Shown piece by piece: positions 12,001 to 23,794 of a stretch of DNA of 64,000 bases. The position numbers and the translations under genes are program-made. Under the pieces are notes generated by a model, which saw nothing but the letters and a program-made list of their open reading frames with translations, did no database searches and was not told where the DNA came from. Source of the DNA: Amorphophallus konjac (lineage: Eukaryota > Streptophyta > Magnoliopsida > Alismatales > Araceae). The stretch covers positions 222,090,641-222,154,640 of the forward strand of contig CM040126.1 in the NCBI GenBank assembly GCA_022559845.1, read 5' to 3'. Position 1 is the stretch's first letter. Every line of letters begins with the position of its first letter.

Positions 12001-14289
12001 ACCCCGGCCACTCCGGGGCCACTGTGCTACAATCCTCTCGACCTCTCGGTGGATCCAGGCATCGCGGGTCCTCAGGTACCGCTCATCCAGTGCAATAGGA
12101 GGCAGATCCTCCCTCAGCAAGCGACTCTCCTCCGCCTTCCTGATCGCGGAGGCCTTCTATGGGTAGAGGTGACTATGCTCGAACCACCACCGGGCATAGT
12201 GCACATCAAATCATCCCTGACGTCCCTGCTCCGGCATCGAAAACCGCTCCGGCTCCCGGTGGTAGTAAAAGTCCCACCAGATCACTGCAAGTAGGTGGGT
12301 ATCCTTTCCCTTGTACTACCTGCCCGTCAGACGGAACTCCCTGTTCGGAGGAATCCCCTGGTCGTACCTGAAGTTTCTGGCAAAGCGATGTGGGTAGTAC
12401 GGCTCCAAGGAACTCGTCGTCGACCGGTGCAACGCCAACACAGCTGCTTGGGTGCTCAGTATCCACTCAGTCTGTGGTCCTGTATTGACCGCCCCCTGAT
12501 CGGGGTGGGCGCTAGTCACCCCTCCACCTGAGGCCCCCAGGAAGAGGCCAGAGTCCCTCGCTGCACTGTCAAAGGGTAGTCCCACCTCGCCCCGGGCGGG
12601 CAGGTAACAAAGGGCCCTCTGGCCCCCTCAAGCTGCTCCTCTGCATCTCCATTCGGCTGCCCAGTAAAGCTGAACAAAAGTGGTGCCGTCGGGTTCGCCA
12701 CAGTACCTCGTGTCACCAGCCCCGGGAACAGTAACCCGGCCCACACGCTAAGGTAGTGGGTCGGCAGGAGTATACTCCTCTCCCTCGGCGCTGAGTGTGC
12801 CGCCAGAACTCCAAACCCTGGTAGATGTTGGCCAGTGCAGCGGGAGCTAGAGCTAACTGTCTCCCCTCAGCCAACAAGCAAGCCGGCCACAACAACTCAG
12901 CTCTCAACAGCCCATCCTCTCCGTGAGGAACTACGAAGTCGCCAGTCAATATGCCAGATACGCTGCAAGGTATGTCATATCTGGCAGACCATGGGGATTC
13001 CACCCCTCCTGTGGTGCATACACATATCTGGAGTACGTCCAGAAGCGTAGCTTCACCTCCGTGTACTCCTCCCATGGAGTCTGGTCCCTGGCGAACTCCT
13101 GGTAGAAGCAAAACGGCCCGTTGTAGAAACGGCGGACCCATACATTCAGTGGTACCCGGGGAGTCTGTGCGGCTCTCTCTCTCCCTGCTAGAGCTAAATC
13201 TCTCCAGGTCTTTATGAGATATCGATAACTGTGAGGCACTCGGTATCTTCCCAGTCCGTCGGTATGACTGCGGTGGAGGTCATCCAGCACTACCTCCTCG
13301 TATCCTTTGTCGACGACCGGCAAGCCAGAAATCCTGAACAAAGACCACAAGTCAAGGCTGGTCTCTCCCTCTACTGTTGCCACCGTGTTCCAACGACGGT
13401 TGAAACGCTCTAGTAAGCCCTGCAGCAATCCGATGTAGCACGGGTACGCGTACAGAGCGACAGTCACCGCGTACCTGATCCCAGCTCGATCCAGCAACAC
13501 CCGATAGTGGTGGACAATCCCCATCCACCGCTCAGTGGCACCCTAGCGGTTGTAGTGTGACGAGATCACTGCCCAGCGGCCATACCAGCTAGTGACGGTC
13601 TGTCGCATGATTCCGTTCAGCATACTGTCATCATCATAGCCCTCTCCAGCATACGGCACACTAGTAGGCTCCAATACCAACCCAGCAATCCCCTTTGTCT
13701 CTGTACGATGGTGGCCATGCAAATCTTAGCTAGCGGGGCCAATCGGCCCAATCATGACTCCGGACTGCTCCGCCATACCGAAAAACCCCAGGCAGTCAAC
13801 GCTGGAAAACTGGCGCTGCCTCCAGTAGTCCTCCGAAAAGCTCGGGTAGCTACAGAAAGCTGTGCCAAGCAGGCTGTCCTTGCCAATCAAGATGGCCCTC
13901 TCAAGCCGGCGGCAGGCCCCCAGAATCTGCGAGTCGCCCTCCTCCACGCCAGGAGGGACGTAGCTGCGGATGAACTCAGGCAGGTGACGATCCAGGGGGA
14001 ACTCCAATGGATAGCCCCCGCTCCGGTCATAACTGTACAAACCACCCGCCTCCAGAATCCTGGCCACCTCCACGGCCCCAGCTCCAGCTGTCCTCTCACC
14101 AATCGGACCCTCAGCCACCACCGTATGGCCTCGGTCCAGCTGCTCTATACCAATCATGGTGATCACGGGTGCGTCCAGAGGGCGCATCGGTCGATCAGTC
14201 CGTCGCACCCAGTGATCCTCCTCCCGAGCCATCCGCCTCGGGACTCGCCCGTCTCTGCCAAAGCGTGCCATAGCTGCAAGACATGGCAC
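9064..14289 (-). pseudogene. Antisense plant-mobile-domain gene, nine exons, degraded
   Basis: Model on the minus strand: exon 1 14289-11619, 2 11526-11353, 3 11266-11081, 4 11003-10902, 5 10800-10561, 6 10476-10333, 7 10241-10080, 8 9996-9787, 9 about 9734-9064. Introns 1-7 are 77-101 bp with GT-AG ends and keep frame; intron 8 is only about 50 bp and its acceptor is doubtful. Exon 1 carries the plant mobile (aminotransferase-like) domain, about 14180-12130: an ERFN...NT...GE...GLP block near 13400 and an FARN-YDQGIP-like block near 12390. Exons 2-8 encode an acidic, Ser/Pro/Glu-rich, probably disordered linker with a nine-serine run in exon 7. Exon 9 ends in a Glu/Ala/Arg coiled coil. Disruptions: stops at 13726, 13543, 12316, 12211, 12157, 11788, 9568, 9454 and 9145, plus frameshifts near 12950, 12800 and 12600. 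The start could also be the Met at 14271. PMD is found in MULE-like transposases and related plant genes; its job here is unknown. Confidence 0.7.
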
Positions 14290-14435
14290 CCAAAAAGATA
14301 GTCAGTATACCAAAAAATCCACATGTACAACACAGCAAAATAAAGACATATGAAGCGTCAAAATACAACTACAACAACTCAGAAGGAAGGTTTCATGGGC
14401 CGTACGCCCTTGTCTCCACCTCCGACGCACGTCCC

Positions 14436-14443
14436 GTGGGGGG
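14436..14443 (+). other. Polypurine tract of the Tat-like element
   Basis: A GTGGGGGG run precedes CATT and then the LTR start TGTTGTACCC. It is placed where plus-strand priming would start and sets the sense direction of the element as plus. Confidence 0.65.
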
Positions 14444-15730
14444 CATTTGTTGTACCCGGACCTTTTCCCAGCTAAAATAACAAGGAGTAAGGGTTCGGGC
14501 ATTTCCCCGAACACCTTCAAGACACGGGCTATCTAGCCCTTTCTACAACCCTGAGGCCCCCTACAAGGTCCCCGACCAACTTGCCGTGACACGCGGCGAC
14601 ACAAGCAATTGTCGGGGTCAACCCCGGCCACTCTCATACGGGCTTTGCCCGTACCCTACATGGCCGCCCGGGACCACCCGGGGGCGCCCCGACGCTAAGC
14701 CACGCCACCTGGCATTCAGTAAAAGAGCCACGGGCCCACTCCGAGGCACTTCATTCAACCCTCCAAGGTCAAAGGGAGACCCGAGCAAATCAACCACAGG
14801 CTTTGGAGGCCCGCAGCACGCGCATACAGCTCACACATGTGTGTTCGGCATTTTTCTGAACACCTAGTGGGCGCGTATATTTCAATCCTTCTACACTAAC
14901 CCACGGGCCACCCTGTGGTACCAGTACACTAATTGGGCTCTCTAACGCCCCCAGCAAGTCGGGATCACCCCCGACCCTAAGACACGTGGCAACATGCCAC
15001 TCAACTTTAGCTCTCGGGCCAACCCGAGGCTACCCTGCAAACCCACCGTACAACATGGAACGTAACACGAGGCGAGGCTCATGGGCCCAAGGCGCCTCCT
15101 CCCATCCCCAATGGACTTCTACCCTTGACCCTAGGCCAAATCCAAGGCCCCTCGGTCACCTACATGGCTCGTTCGGCAACCCGGAGTGTGTCGGGCATTC
15201 GCCCGAACACCTTGCTAGCGGCCACTACGACTCAAAGAACAACGGCCCCACGGTCCACGCCAGCCTCCCAAAGTTCAAAGTAGGTCAAAGGACGTCCACA
15301 GGTGACACAAGAAGACCCCCGAGGGCCACCCCCGGGGTTACGGCCAGCCCGAGGCCAGTTCGCCCCAGTGCATGGCCGCGCGCCCCCCAGGGAGGGGGAA
15401 CTCCCTAGGGGCCGCGCCCTCCCTCCAGCCCGGTGGTCCCACGACCCCACTCAGCCCCGGTTCTTCCGATCTACAATCCTACGACGCGATTCGTGTGCCG
15501 TACCAGTTTGAGAGGGTGACACGTGAACGCGGGAGTGCAAAGCGACAGCACGCGGGGATTCCGCAAGTCAACGCGCACACAAGCCTCCGCAAGCTGCACG
15601 TATCCTTCCACACAATTGTCCTTTTCTTTCTTAGTCAATTTGGGAAGAAAAAGACCCAAAAAATCAATTTTTATAGGGTGGGGACCGCCCCCCTCTCTCA
15701 TTGGAGCGCACCCGCCTAAACCCCATGGGG

Positions 15731-16120
15731 GGGTTTACGCGGACCACCTCACCCCCCCTGGCTGGTACGCGTAAACCCCCCATTCAATTAAAAAAAAATT
15801 AATTTTTTATCAAAAAAGAGAGAAAACAACCAGCCCGCCTAAACCCCCCCGGGTGGGGTTTAGGTGGACCAGCCTGGGGGCCCAGGCTGGTCCGCCTAAA
15901 CCCCTTGAGTGGCGGGGGGGGGGGGGGGGGGGGTTTACGCGGACCAGCCCAGGCCCCCTGGCTGGTCCGCGTAAACCCCCCTTGGATGGGGGTTTACGCG
16001 GACCAGCCCCCTGAGCTGGTCCGCGTAAACCCTTTCCCCTCTCTCTCTCTCAGCACGTAACCCAAGCACTATTCACTTGGGGTTACACGAACTAGCTCAC
16101 CCCCCTTAGCTGGTCCGCGT
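15731..16120 (+). repeat. Cluster of inverted repeats upstream of the TATA box
   Basis: Four hairpin-forming units follow one another, at 15731-15778, 15855-15904, 15931-15978 and 15990-16032. Each has a left arm like GGGTTTACGCGGACCAGC and the complementary right arm GCTGGTCCGCGTAAACCC. A lone right arm lies at about 16101-16120. Between units 2 and 3 is a run of 20 G (15914-15933). The cluster sits just upstream of a TATA box. Confidence 0.85.
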
Positions 16121-16148
16121 AAACCCCTTGTGACCCTTCGACTTCCCT

Positions 16149-16156
16149 TATAAAAG
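16149..16156 (+). promoter_or_regulatory. Candidate TATA box of the Tat-like LTR
   Basis: TATAAAAG lies in a GC-rich context downstream of the hairpin cluster. In position and sequence it fits an LTR promoter reading into the element in the sense direction. If the LTR ends at 17366, about 1.2 kb of R-U5 would follow, which is long. Another AT-rich candidate lies near 16893. Confidence 0.5.
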
Positions 16157-17366
16157 TCCCTTAGGAGTTCAAGGGGTGGAGAATCTAATCCAGATATACA
16201 GCAAGCACAGGACTTCGAGCGTGGCTCCAAGCAACGAGCAAAGGAGAATTGTGGGTGGGTGACTTGTTCGGCGGTCTAATACGCCGGGGGTATGTCGTTT
16301 GCACTCTCCTCACGCCGTATATAGCCGTCACACACAAGTCAACACCCACCATATGTGAGGCATTTTGACATGGGCGGACGTCCCCTCATGCCGGGATTTC
16401 CTCTCGCGTGCCTGTCGGTTGCAACCACACGCATACCATGACGCCATGTTCTCTCGCAGTTACGAGGCCATGTTCGACCGCTCAATTCGAGTCGTGATCG
16501 ACCCTCGCCCAGATACCGGATCGATGTATCCCTCCAATCATCCAGTCACAGGCCGCCGTTCGGCACCACGGCCCTGGCCCACGCCACGGGAGGAGCCCTC
16601 TGTAAAACACATATGTGCTCATTCATCACGCGTCGACCCGGGGACCGACTAGCACGTCGGAGTTGTCCCGTGGCATGCGTCAGTTGTACCTTGGCCATTA
16701 CGGCTTTCCTGTAAAGAAATATACATCTCAGTATAACACGGACGAGTGGACGAGTGCTCTCGCACCCACGCTGAAGCCCTCAGTTTTCTATCTACACCAC
16801 TTGGCATCCGTGCCTAACACCCTAACCCCAGTAAACACCCCTCGGTCTAATGCGCACCCATAGCTGCTGAATGCCCCCAGCCCTCTACCCACGGCTTCAG
16901 ACATATATACAGACTTCTCTTCAGCTTAGAACGAAGGTATTCGGATTCAATCCGATGTAAATAAATATCGGTTGCTTGCGGTCGGTGGGGAAAGACGTCT
17001 TGTACACGATTCCCGCAATCGCCTACGCACTCGCACCCATGGAACCCCTTCTCTCCACGTGTCGCCCGATCGCCCGAGCCCACGTGCCGCGCCCTGGTGG
17101 CGCTTCCCCGGTCAACCCTTGGTTCCATGAGTGATTGTCGAGAAATCGGTTGGCACGCCCGCACCCTGTCCGGTTAACCCTTATCCCGACATTTCCGTGC
17201 CATTCGACCCTTTTCGACCTTCCGTGAAAGGAGAGTGCTCGATACCGCCGTGAGAGGCATGCAACCGTAAGGAGGATACCCGAGATATATCAAACTCTCG
17301 TATTTTCCGTCCCCGCTGTATCCCTTCCTTCACCCCGGTAATCGTCATAAAACAAACCGCGCAACA

Positions 17367-20300
17367 GCGGTGTTAGCCATCGCGCTTGATTTTGGCTTAT
17401 CTGACTTACTGGCTCCAAAACTTCAAAATTTGTTCTTCTTTCTGTCTAACAATGATAATTAATAAATATAATACTATAATTATAATAAAATAAATAAAAA
17501 TATCAAAAAATCATATAAATTAAAAATTTATAAATATAATAGAATAATAATAATAAAATAAGTGTGAAAAAGATAAAAAATCATATAAAATGATAATTAA
17601 TAAATGTAACATCATAAAAATAGTTAAATAATTATAAAAATGACAAAAACCAAAAAAATTGAAAATGATAATTAATAAATGTAACGGTAAAATAATAATG
17701 AAATAACTGAAAATGAGAAAAAATATAAAAATGATAATTAAAAAATGTAACAACATAATAATAGTAAAATAATTATGAAAATGACAAAGACTATAAACAA
17801 TGAAAAGTAATAAATGTACCAGTATAGTAATAAATTAATTATAAAATTAATAAAAAAATAAAAAATTAATAATTAATAAATGTAACACTATAACAATAAT
17901 ATAAAATCACCTAATTGTGAACAATGATAGAAAAATAATATAAACGTTTCGCTTCATTTAATCAGTGTCCTTTGATAATTAGGAAAGCTTCAGATCCGTG
18001 TTGGTAGAGTTAGGAAACCCATACACGGTTAAACCCTTCAAACGAACTTGAGTTTCTTCAAGTTTCACTGCCATGAGATATTTGTCACCGTTACAGAGTT
18101 ATTTGTCACTGCTAACGCTATTTGTCACTCACAACATCTATTTGTCACCCTTATCGCTCGCCAGCCATCGCCTTTGTTTCACTTCAAAACATATCTTTTA
18201 CTTCTGTTATCCATTTATCACCCTTAGAATACATTTGTCAGCCCTGAAACCTATTTCTCACCATTGATGATTATTTGTCACCACTATGCGGTGTTAGCCG
18301 TCGCGCTTGATTTTGGCTTATCTGACTTACTGGCTCCAAAACTTCAAAACTTGTTCTTCTTTCTGTCTAACAATGATAATTAATAAATATAATACTGTAA
18401 TTATAATAAAATAAATAAAAATATCGAAAATCATACAAAATGAAAATTTATAAATATAATAGTATACTAATAATAAAATAATTATGAAAAAGATAAAATT
18501 TATATAAAATGATAATTAATAAATGTTAAATAATTGTGAGAATGACAAAAACTAAAACAATTAAAAATGATAATTAATAAATATAAATATGTAATTATAA
18601 CAAAATAAATAAAAATATCAAAAAATCATACAAATTAAAAATGGATAAATATAATATAATAATAATAAAAAAATTATGAAAAAGATTAAAATAATATAAA
18701 ATGATAATTAATAAATGTAACATCATAATAATAGTAAATAATTATGAAAATGACAAAAATTAAAAAATTAAAAATGATAATTAATAAATGTAATGGTAAA
18801 ATAATAATGATATAACTAAAAATAAAAAAAAATAAAAAAATGATAATTAATAAATGTAACAACATAATAATAGTAAAATGATTATGAAAATGACAAAGTC
18901 TATAAAAAATGATAATTAATAAATGTACCAGTATAATAATAAATTGATTATAAAATTGATAAAAATTATAAAATTAATAATTAATAAATATAACACTATA
19001 AGAATAATATAAAATCACCTAATTATGAAAAATGATAGAAAAATAATATAAACGTTTCACTTTATTTAATCAGTGTCGTTTCATGACTAGGAAAGCTTCA
19101 GATCCGTGTTGGTAGAGTTAGGAAACCCATACACGGTTAAATCCTTTAAACGAATTTGAGTTTCTTCAAATTTCACTGTCATGAGATATTTGTCACCGTT
19201 AAAGAGTTATTTGTCACTGCTAACTGCTATTTGTCACTCACAACATCTATTTGTCACCCTTATCGCTCGTCAGACATCGCCTTTGTTTCGCTTCAAAACA
19301 TATCTTTTACTTCTGTTATACATTTATCACCCTTAGGAGATATTTGTCAGCCCTGAAACCTATTTCTCACCACTGATGACTATTTGTCACCACTATGCGG
19401 TGTTGACGGTCGCGCTTTCTGTCTAACAGTGAAACATATCAAAACTTCAAAACTTGTTCTTCTTTATGACTAACAATGATAATTAATAAATATAATAATG
19501 CAATTATAATAAAATAAATGAAAATACCAAAAAACTATACAAATTAAAAATTTATTAATATAATAGAATAATAATAATAAAAGAATTATGAAAAAGAAAA
19601 AAATCATATAAAATGATAGTTAATAAATGTAACATCACAATAATAATTAAATAATTATGAAAACGATAAAAAATTAAAAAATTAAAATGATAATTAATAA
19701 ATATAACGGTAAAATAATAATAAAATAACTAAAAATAATACCAGTGTAATAATAAATGACAAAGACTATAAAAAATGATAATTAATAAATATACCAGTGT
19801 AATAATAAAATAATTTAAAAATTGATAAAAAAATTCAAAATTGATAATTAATAAATGTAACACTATAACAATAATATAAAATCACCTAATTATGAAAAAT
19901 GATAGAAAAGTAAAATAAACGTTTCGCTTCATTTAATTAGTGTCGTTTGATGACCAGGAAAGCTTCAGATCCGTGTTAGTAGAGTTATGAAACCCACACG
20001 CGGTTAAATCCTTCAAACAAACTTGAGTTTCTTCAAGTTTCACTGTCATGAGATATTTGTCACCGTTAAAGAGTTATTTGTCACTGCAAACGGCTATTTG
20101 TCACTCACAACATCTATTTGTCACCCTTATCGCTTGCCAGTCATCGCCTTTGTTTCGCTTCAAAACATATCTTTTACTTCTGTTATCCATTTATCACCTT
20201 TAGGAGATATTTGTCAGCCCTGAAACCTATTTCTCACCAGTCATGACTATTTGTCACCACTATGCGGTGTTGGCCGTCGCGCTTTCTGTCTAACAGTGAA

Positions 20301-22807
20301 ACATATCAAAACTTCAAAACTTGTTCTTCTTTCTGTCTAACCATGATAATTAATAAATATAATACTGTAATTATAATAAAAGAAAAGAAAATACCAAAAA
20401 GCTATACAGATTAAAAATTTATAAATATAATATAATAATAATATTAAAATAATTATGAAAAAGAAAAAAAACCATATAAAATGATATTTAATAAATGTAA
20501 CATCACAATCATAGTTAAATAATTATGAAAATGATAAAAATTAAAAAAAATAAAAATGATAATTAATGAATATAACGGTAAAATATTAATGAAATAACTA
20601 AAAATAAGAAAAAATATATAAATGATAATTAATAAATGTAACAGCATAATAATAGTAAAATAATTATGAAAATGACAAAGACCATAAAAATGATAATTAA
20701 TAAATGTACCAGTATAATAATTGATTAATTATAAAATTGATAAAAAATATTAAATTGATAATTAATAAATGTAACACTATAACAAGAATATAAAACTACC
20801 TAATTATGAAAAATGATAGGAAAATGATATAAATGTTTCGCATCATTTAATCAGTGTCGTTTGATGACTAGGAAAGTTTCAGATACGTGTTGGTAGAGTT
20901 AGGAAATCAATACACGGTTAAACCATTCAAACGAATTTGAGTTTCTTCAAGTTTCACTGTCATGAGATATTTGTCACCGTTATAGAGTTATTTGTCACTG
21001 CTAACGGCTATTTGTCACTCACAACATCTATTTGTCTCCTGCATCGCTCGCCATCTATCGCCTTTGTTTCGCTTCAAAATATATCTTTCACTTATGTTAT
21101 CAATTTATCACCCTTAGGAGACATTTGTCAGTCCTGAAACCTATTTCTCATCACTGATGACTATTTGTCACCACTATGCGGTGATAGCCGTCGCGTTTGA
21201 TTTTGGCTTATCTGACTTACTGGCTCCAAAACATCAAAACTTTTTCTTCTTTCTATCTAACAGTGATAATTAATAAATATAATACTGTAATTATAATAAA
21301 ATAAATAAAAATGTCAAAAAATCATATAAATTAAAAATTTATAAATATAACAGGATAATATTCATTTAATTGGTGTCGTTTGATGAAAATGACAAAGCCC
21401 ATAAAAATGATAATTAATAAATGTATCAGTATAACAATAAATTAATTATAAAATTATCAAAAAAATATTAAATTGGTAATTAATAAATGTAACACTATAA
21501 CAATAATTTAAAATCACCTAATTGTGAAAAATTATAGAAAAAAATAGAAATGTTCCGCTTCATTTAATCAGTGTCGTTTGATGACTATGAAAAATTCAGA
21601 TCCGTATTGGTAGAGTTAGGAAACTCATACATTTAAACAGTGATGTTTGATGAAAATGACAAAGCCCATAAAAATGATAATTAATAAATGTATTAGTATA
21701 ACAATAAATTAATTATAAAATTATCAAAAAATATTAAATTGGTAATTAATAAATGTAACACTATAACAATAATTTAAAATCACCTAATTGTGAAAAATTA
21801 TAGAAAAAAATACAAATGTTTCGCTTCATTTAATCAGTGTCATTTGATGACTAAGAAAGATTCAGATTCTTATCGCTTGCCAGCCATCGTCTTTGTTTCG
21901 CTTCGAAACATATCTTTTACTTCTTTTATCCATTTATCACCCTTATGAGACATTTGTCAACCCTGAAACTTATTTCTCACCACTGATGACTATTTGTCAC
22001 CACCGTGCGGTGTTAGCCGTCGCGTTTGATTTTGGCTTATCTGACTTACTGGCTTCAAAACATCAAAACTTTTTCTTCTTTCTATCTAACAATGATAATT
22101 AATAAATATAATACTGTAATTATAATAAAATAAATAAAAATGTCAAAAAATCATACAAATTAAAAATTTATAAATATAATAGAATAATAATCATAAAATA
22201 ATTATAAAAAAGATAAAAACCATATAAAATGATAATTAATAAATGTAACATCATAATAATAGTTAAATAATTATGAAAATGATAAAAATTAAAAAATTGA
22301 AAATGATAATTAATAAATGTAACGGTAAAATTATAATGAAATAACTAAAAATAAGAAAAAACATAAAAATGATAATTAATAAATATAACGACATAATAAT
22401 AGTAAAATAATTATGAAAATCACAAAGCCCATAAAAATGATAATTAATAAATGTATCAGTATAACAATAAATTAATTATAAAATTTTCAAAAAATATTAA
22501 ATTGGTAATTAATAAATGTAACACTATAACAATAATTTAAAATCACCTAATTGTGAAAAATTATAGAAACAAAATACAAAAGTTTCGCTTCATTTAATCA
22601 GTGTCGTTTGATGACTAGGAAAGATTCAGATCCGTATTGGTTGAGTTAGGAAACTCATGCACGGTGAAACCCTTCAAACGAACTTGAGTTTCTTCAAGTT
22701 TCACTGCCATGAGATATTTGTCACCGTTACAGAGTTATTTGTCATTGTTAACGGCTATTTGTCACTCACAACATCTAATTGTCACCCTTATCGCTCCACA
22801 GCCATCG
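17367..22807. repeat. AT-rich satellite block 2 (tandem monomers of about 0.9 kb)
   Basis: About six monomers, with equivalent points at 19156, 20023 and 20937 (spacing 867 and 914 bp). Each has four parts: (a) about 270 bp with two groups of 20-bp repeats starting ATTTGTCAC; (b) about 100 bp beginning GCGGTGTTAGCCGTCGCG; (c) about 430 bp of very AT-rich sequence built of units of about 70 bp containing AATGATAATTAATAAATGTAAC; (d) a link of about 100 bp with TTTAATCAGTGTCGTTTGATGACTAGG. Two shortened monomers lie at about 21361-21880. The repeated 66-residue open frames, present in nearly every monomer, are a consequence of the repeat. Location with chromovirus insertions suggests pericentromeric heterochromatin (inference). 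Confidence 0.92.
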
Positions 22808-23794
22808 TGTAGCGACCCGGATTCCGGATACCCGCTGCACCCGGTATAAATACCGAATACACGTGATACCACATGGGACCCGCGAGGCCTCCCAAGCGCA
22901 GGAAAGCGCCGAAGGGAAAAAGGAGTGTGTGGAATACATTGAAGCCAGCAGACATAACAGTAAGTAATTAAATTTCATTAGATTGGATTGCTAAAGTAGC
23001 AGAAATAAAATTACTTTTTCATTAATGAGTCAAATTTACAATTATACACAGAGTCCAGCCCCAAAGGAAAGACAACAAGTACAGTCTGACAGAAAAGAAA
23101 CGTACACAGAGGTCAGGAGAAGTCCGACGCAGGTACGGCTGGCAGCTACAACAGCAAGCGCGCACTCCACCAGGAACAGCAGAGGCAGACGGCGAAACCC
23201 ACCTGAAAAGCAGGGGTGAGTCTCAACAGAAACTCAGTAGGGGTCACGCGGATCCCCACTGGAAAACGCACAGTGCAACGGAAGCAACAACGAAGCAGCA
23301 GGAACAGCAGGCGTAGCAAAGCAGGAAAAACTACACTACAAAACTGTAGAACTACCGCTAAAAAGAAACAACGGAACAGACGGGTAGCAGGAGTAGGGAA
23401 CAAGTAGGAGAGGGGTGAGAACCCGCACCAAACAAGCGGCTGCCGAACTAACCTTGGCACCCCAAACTACTCCAAACAAAAAGGCAACAGATGGTTGACC
23501 CCAAACTCACACAGAAGGGTACACCAGTCTGTCAACCAGCCCAAACAAACAAGGTCTAGACAAGACCCTGACAGACGCCAAACAAACATGTGCACGACCG
23601 GAAGCGTCGTGCACACAGCCCCACGCACGATCAGAACATCGTGCAGACGACAGAACACTGACCTCGAGTACAGCCACGAATGGGCAACTCGCAAAGGTCA
23701 CAGCGCACAGGAAAACGCTGAGAGTCACTACACCAAGTGACAGGAGCACCCTCCTTCCAGAAGAATAACCAGATGCGTCCACTGACGACTTACA

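Larger units (their letters stand above)
8838..17366 (+). mobile_element. 3' half of a Ty3/gypsy LTR element (probable Tat-like) with antisense gene
   Basis: The orientation comes from a polypurine tract (14436-14443) directly before a long LTR (14448-17366). The part left of the tract holds only a minus-strand, intron-containing PMD gene and about 220 bp of untranslated DNA. Gag, pol, PBS and 5' LTR are absent, so the left end was lost at the breakpoint near 8773-8838. An additional antisense reading frame between pol and the 3' LTR is known in some Tat-lineage Ty3/gypsy elements, and the tract followed by TGTTGTACCC fits that group. With no pol to classify, Tat is inferred. The LTR end CAACA abuts satellite sequence GCGGT, which would be half of the target duplication. 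Confidence 0.6.
14448..17366 (+). repeat. 3' LTR of the Tat-like element (about 2.9 kb)
   Basis: It begins TGTTG and ends CAACA, a 5-bp terminal inverted repeat, with a polypurine tract on the left and satellite on the right. GC-rich, it contains repeated stretches such as TTCGGGCATT...CGAACACC (about 14490-14520, 14840-14862 and 15188-15210), a 20-G run, a cluster of hairpins (15731-16032) and a TATA box (16149). The right end rests on the match of CAACA to the exact point where satellite starts. An earlier end near 16344 (TCAACA) is possible but would leave 1 kb unexplained. Confidence 0.65.

Noticed and set aside
13708..14301. Long plus-strand open frame of 197 codons
   Set aside because: It is the opposite strand of PMD exon 1 in a GC-rich region. 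The minus-strand frame has the recognisable domain pattern and the splice sites.
8838..14447. The PMD gene as an ordinary host gene or a MULE transposon
   Set aside because: It ends about 160 bp from a polypurine tract and LTR of opposite sense, and no terminal inverted repeat with a 9-bp duplication was seen. A captured host gene cannot be fully excluded.
15850..15980. GGGTTTAGG and CCTAAACCCC strings as interstitial telomere repeats
   Set aside because: They are parts of the hairpin arms and do not form tandem TTTAGGG units.
16337..16344. TCAACA near 16344 as the end of the Tat-like LTR
   Set aside because: The end at 17366 has the same CAACA terminus and sits exactly at the satellite junction, leaving nothing unexplained. 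I keep 16344 only as a weaker alternative.
17367..22807. Regular repeats as a CRISPR array
   Set aside because: The repeats are degenerate, AT-rich and arranged in monomers of about 0.9 kb without unique spacers or cas genes; this is a plant satellite.
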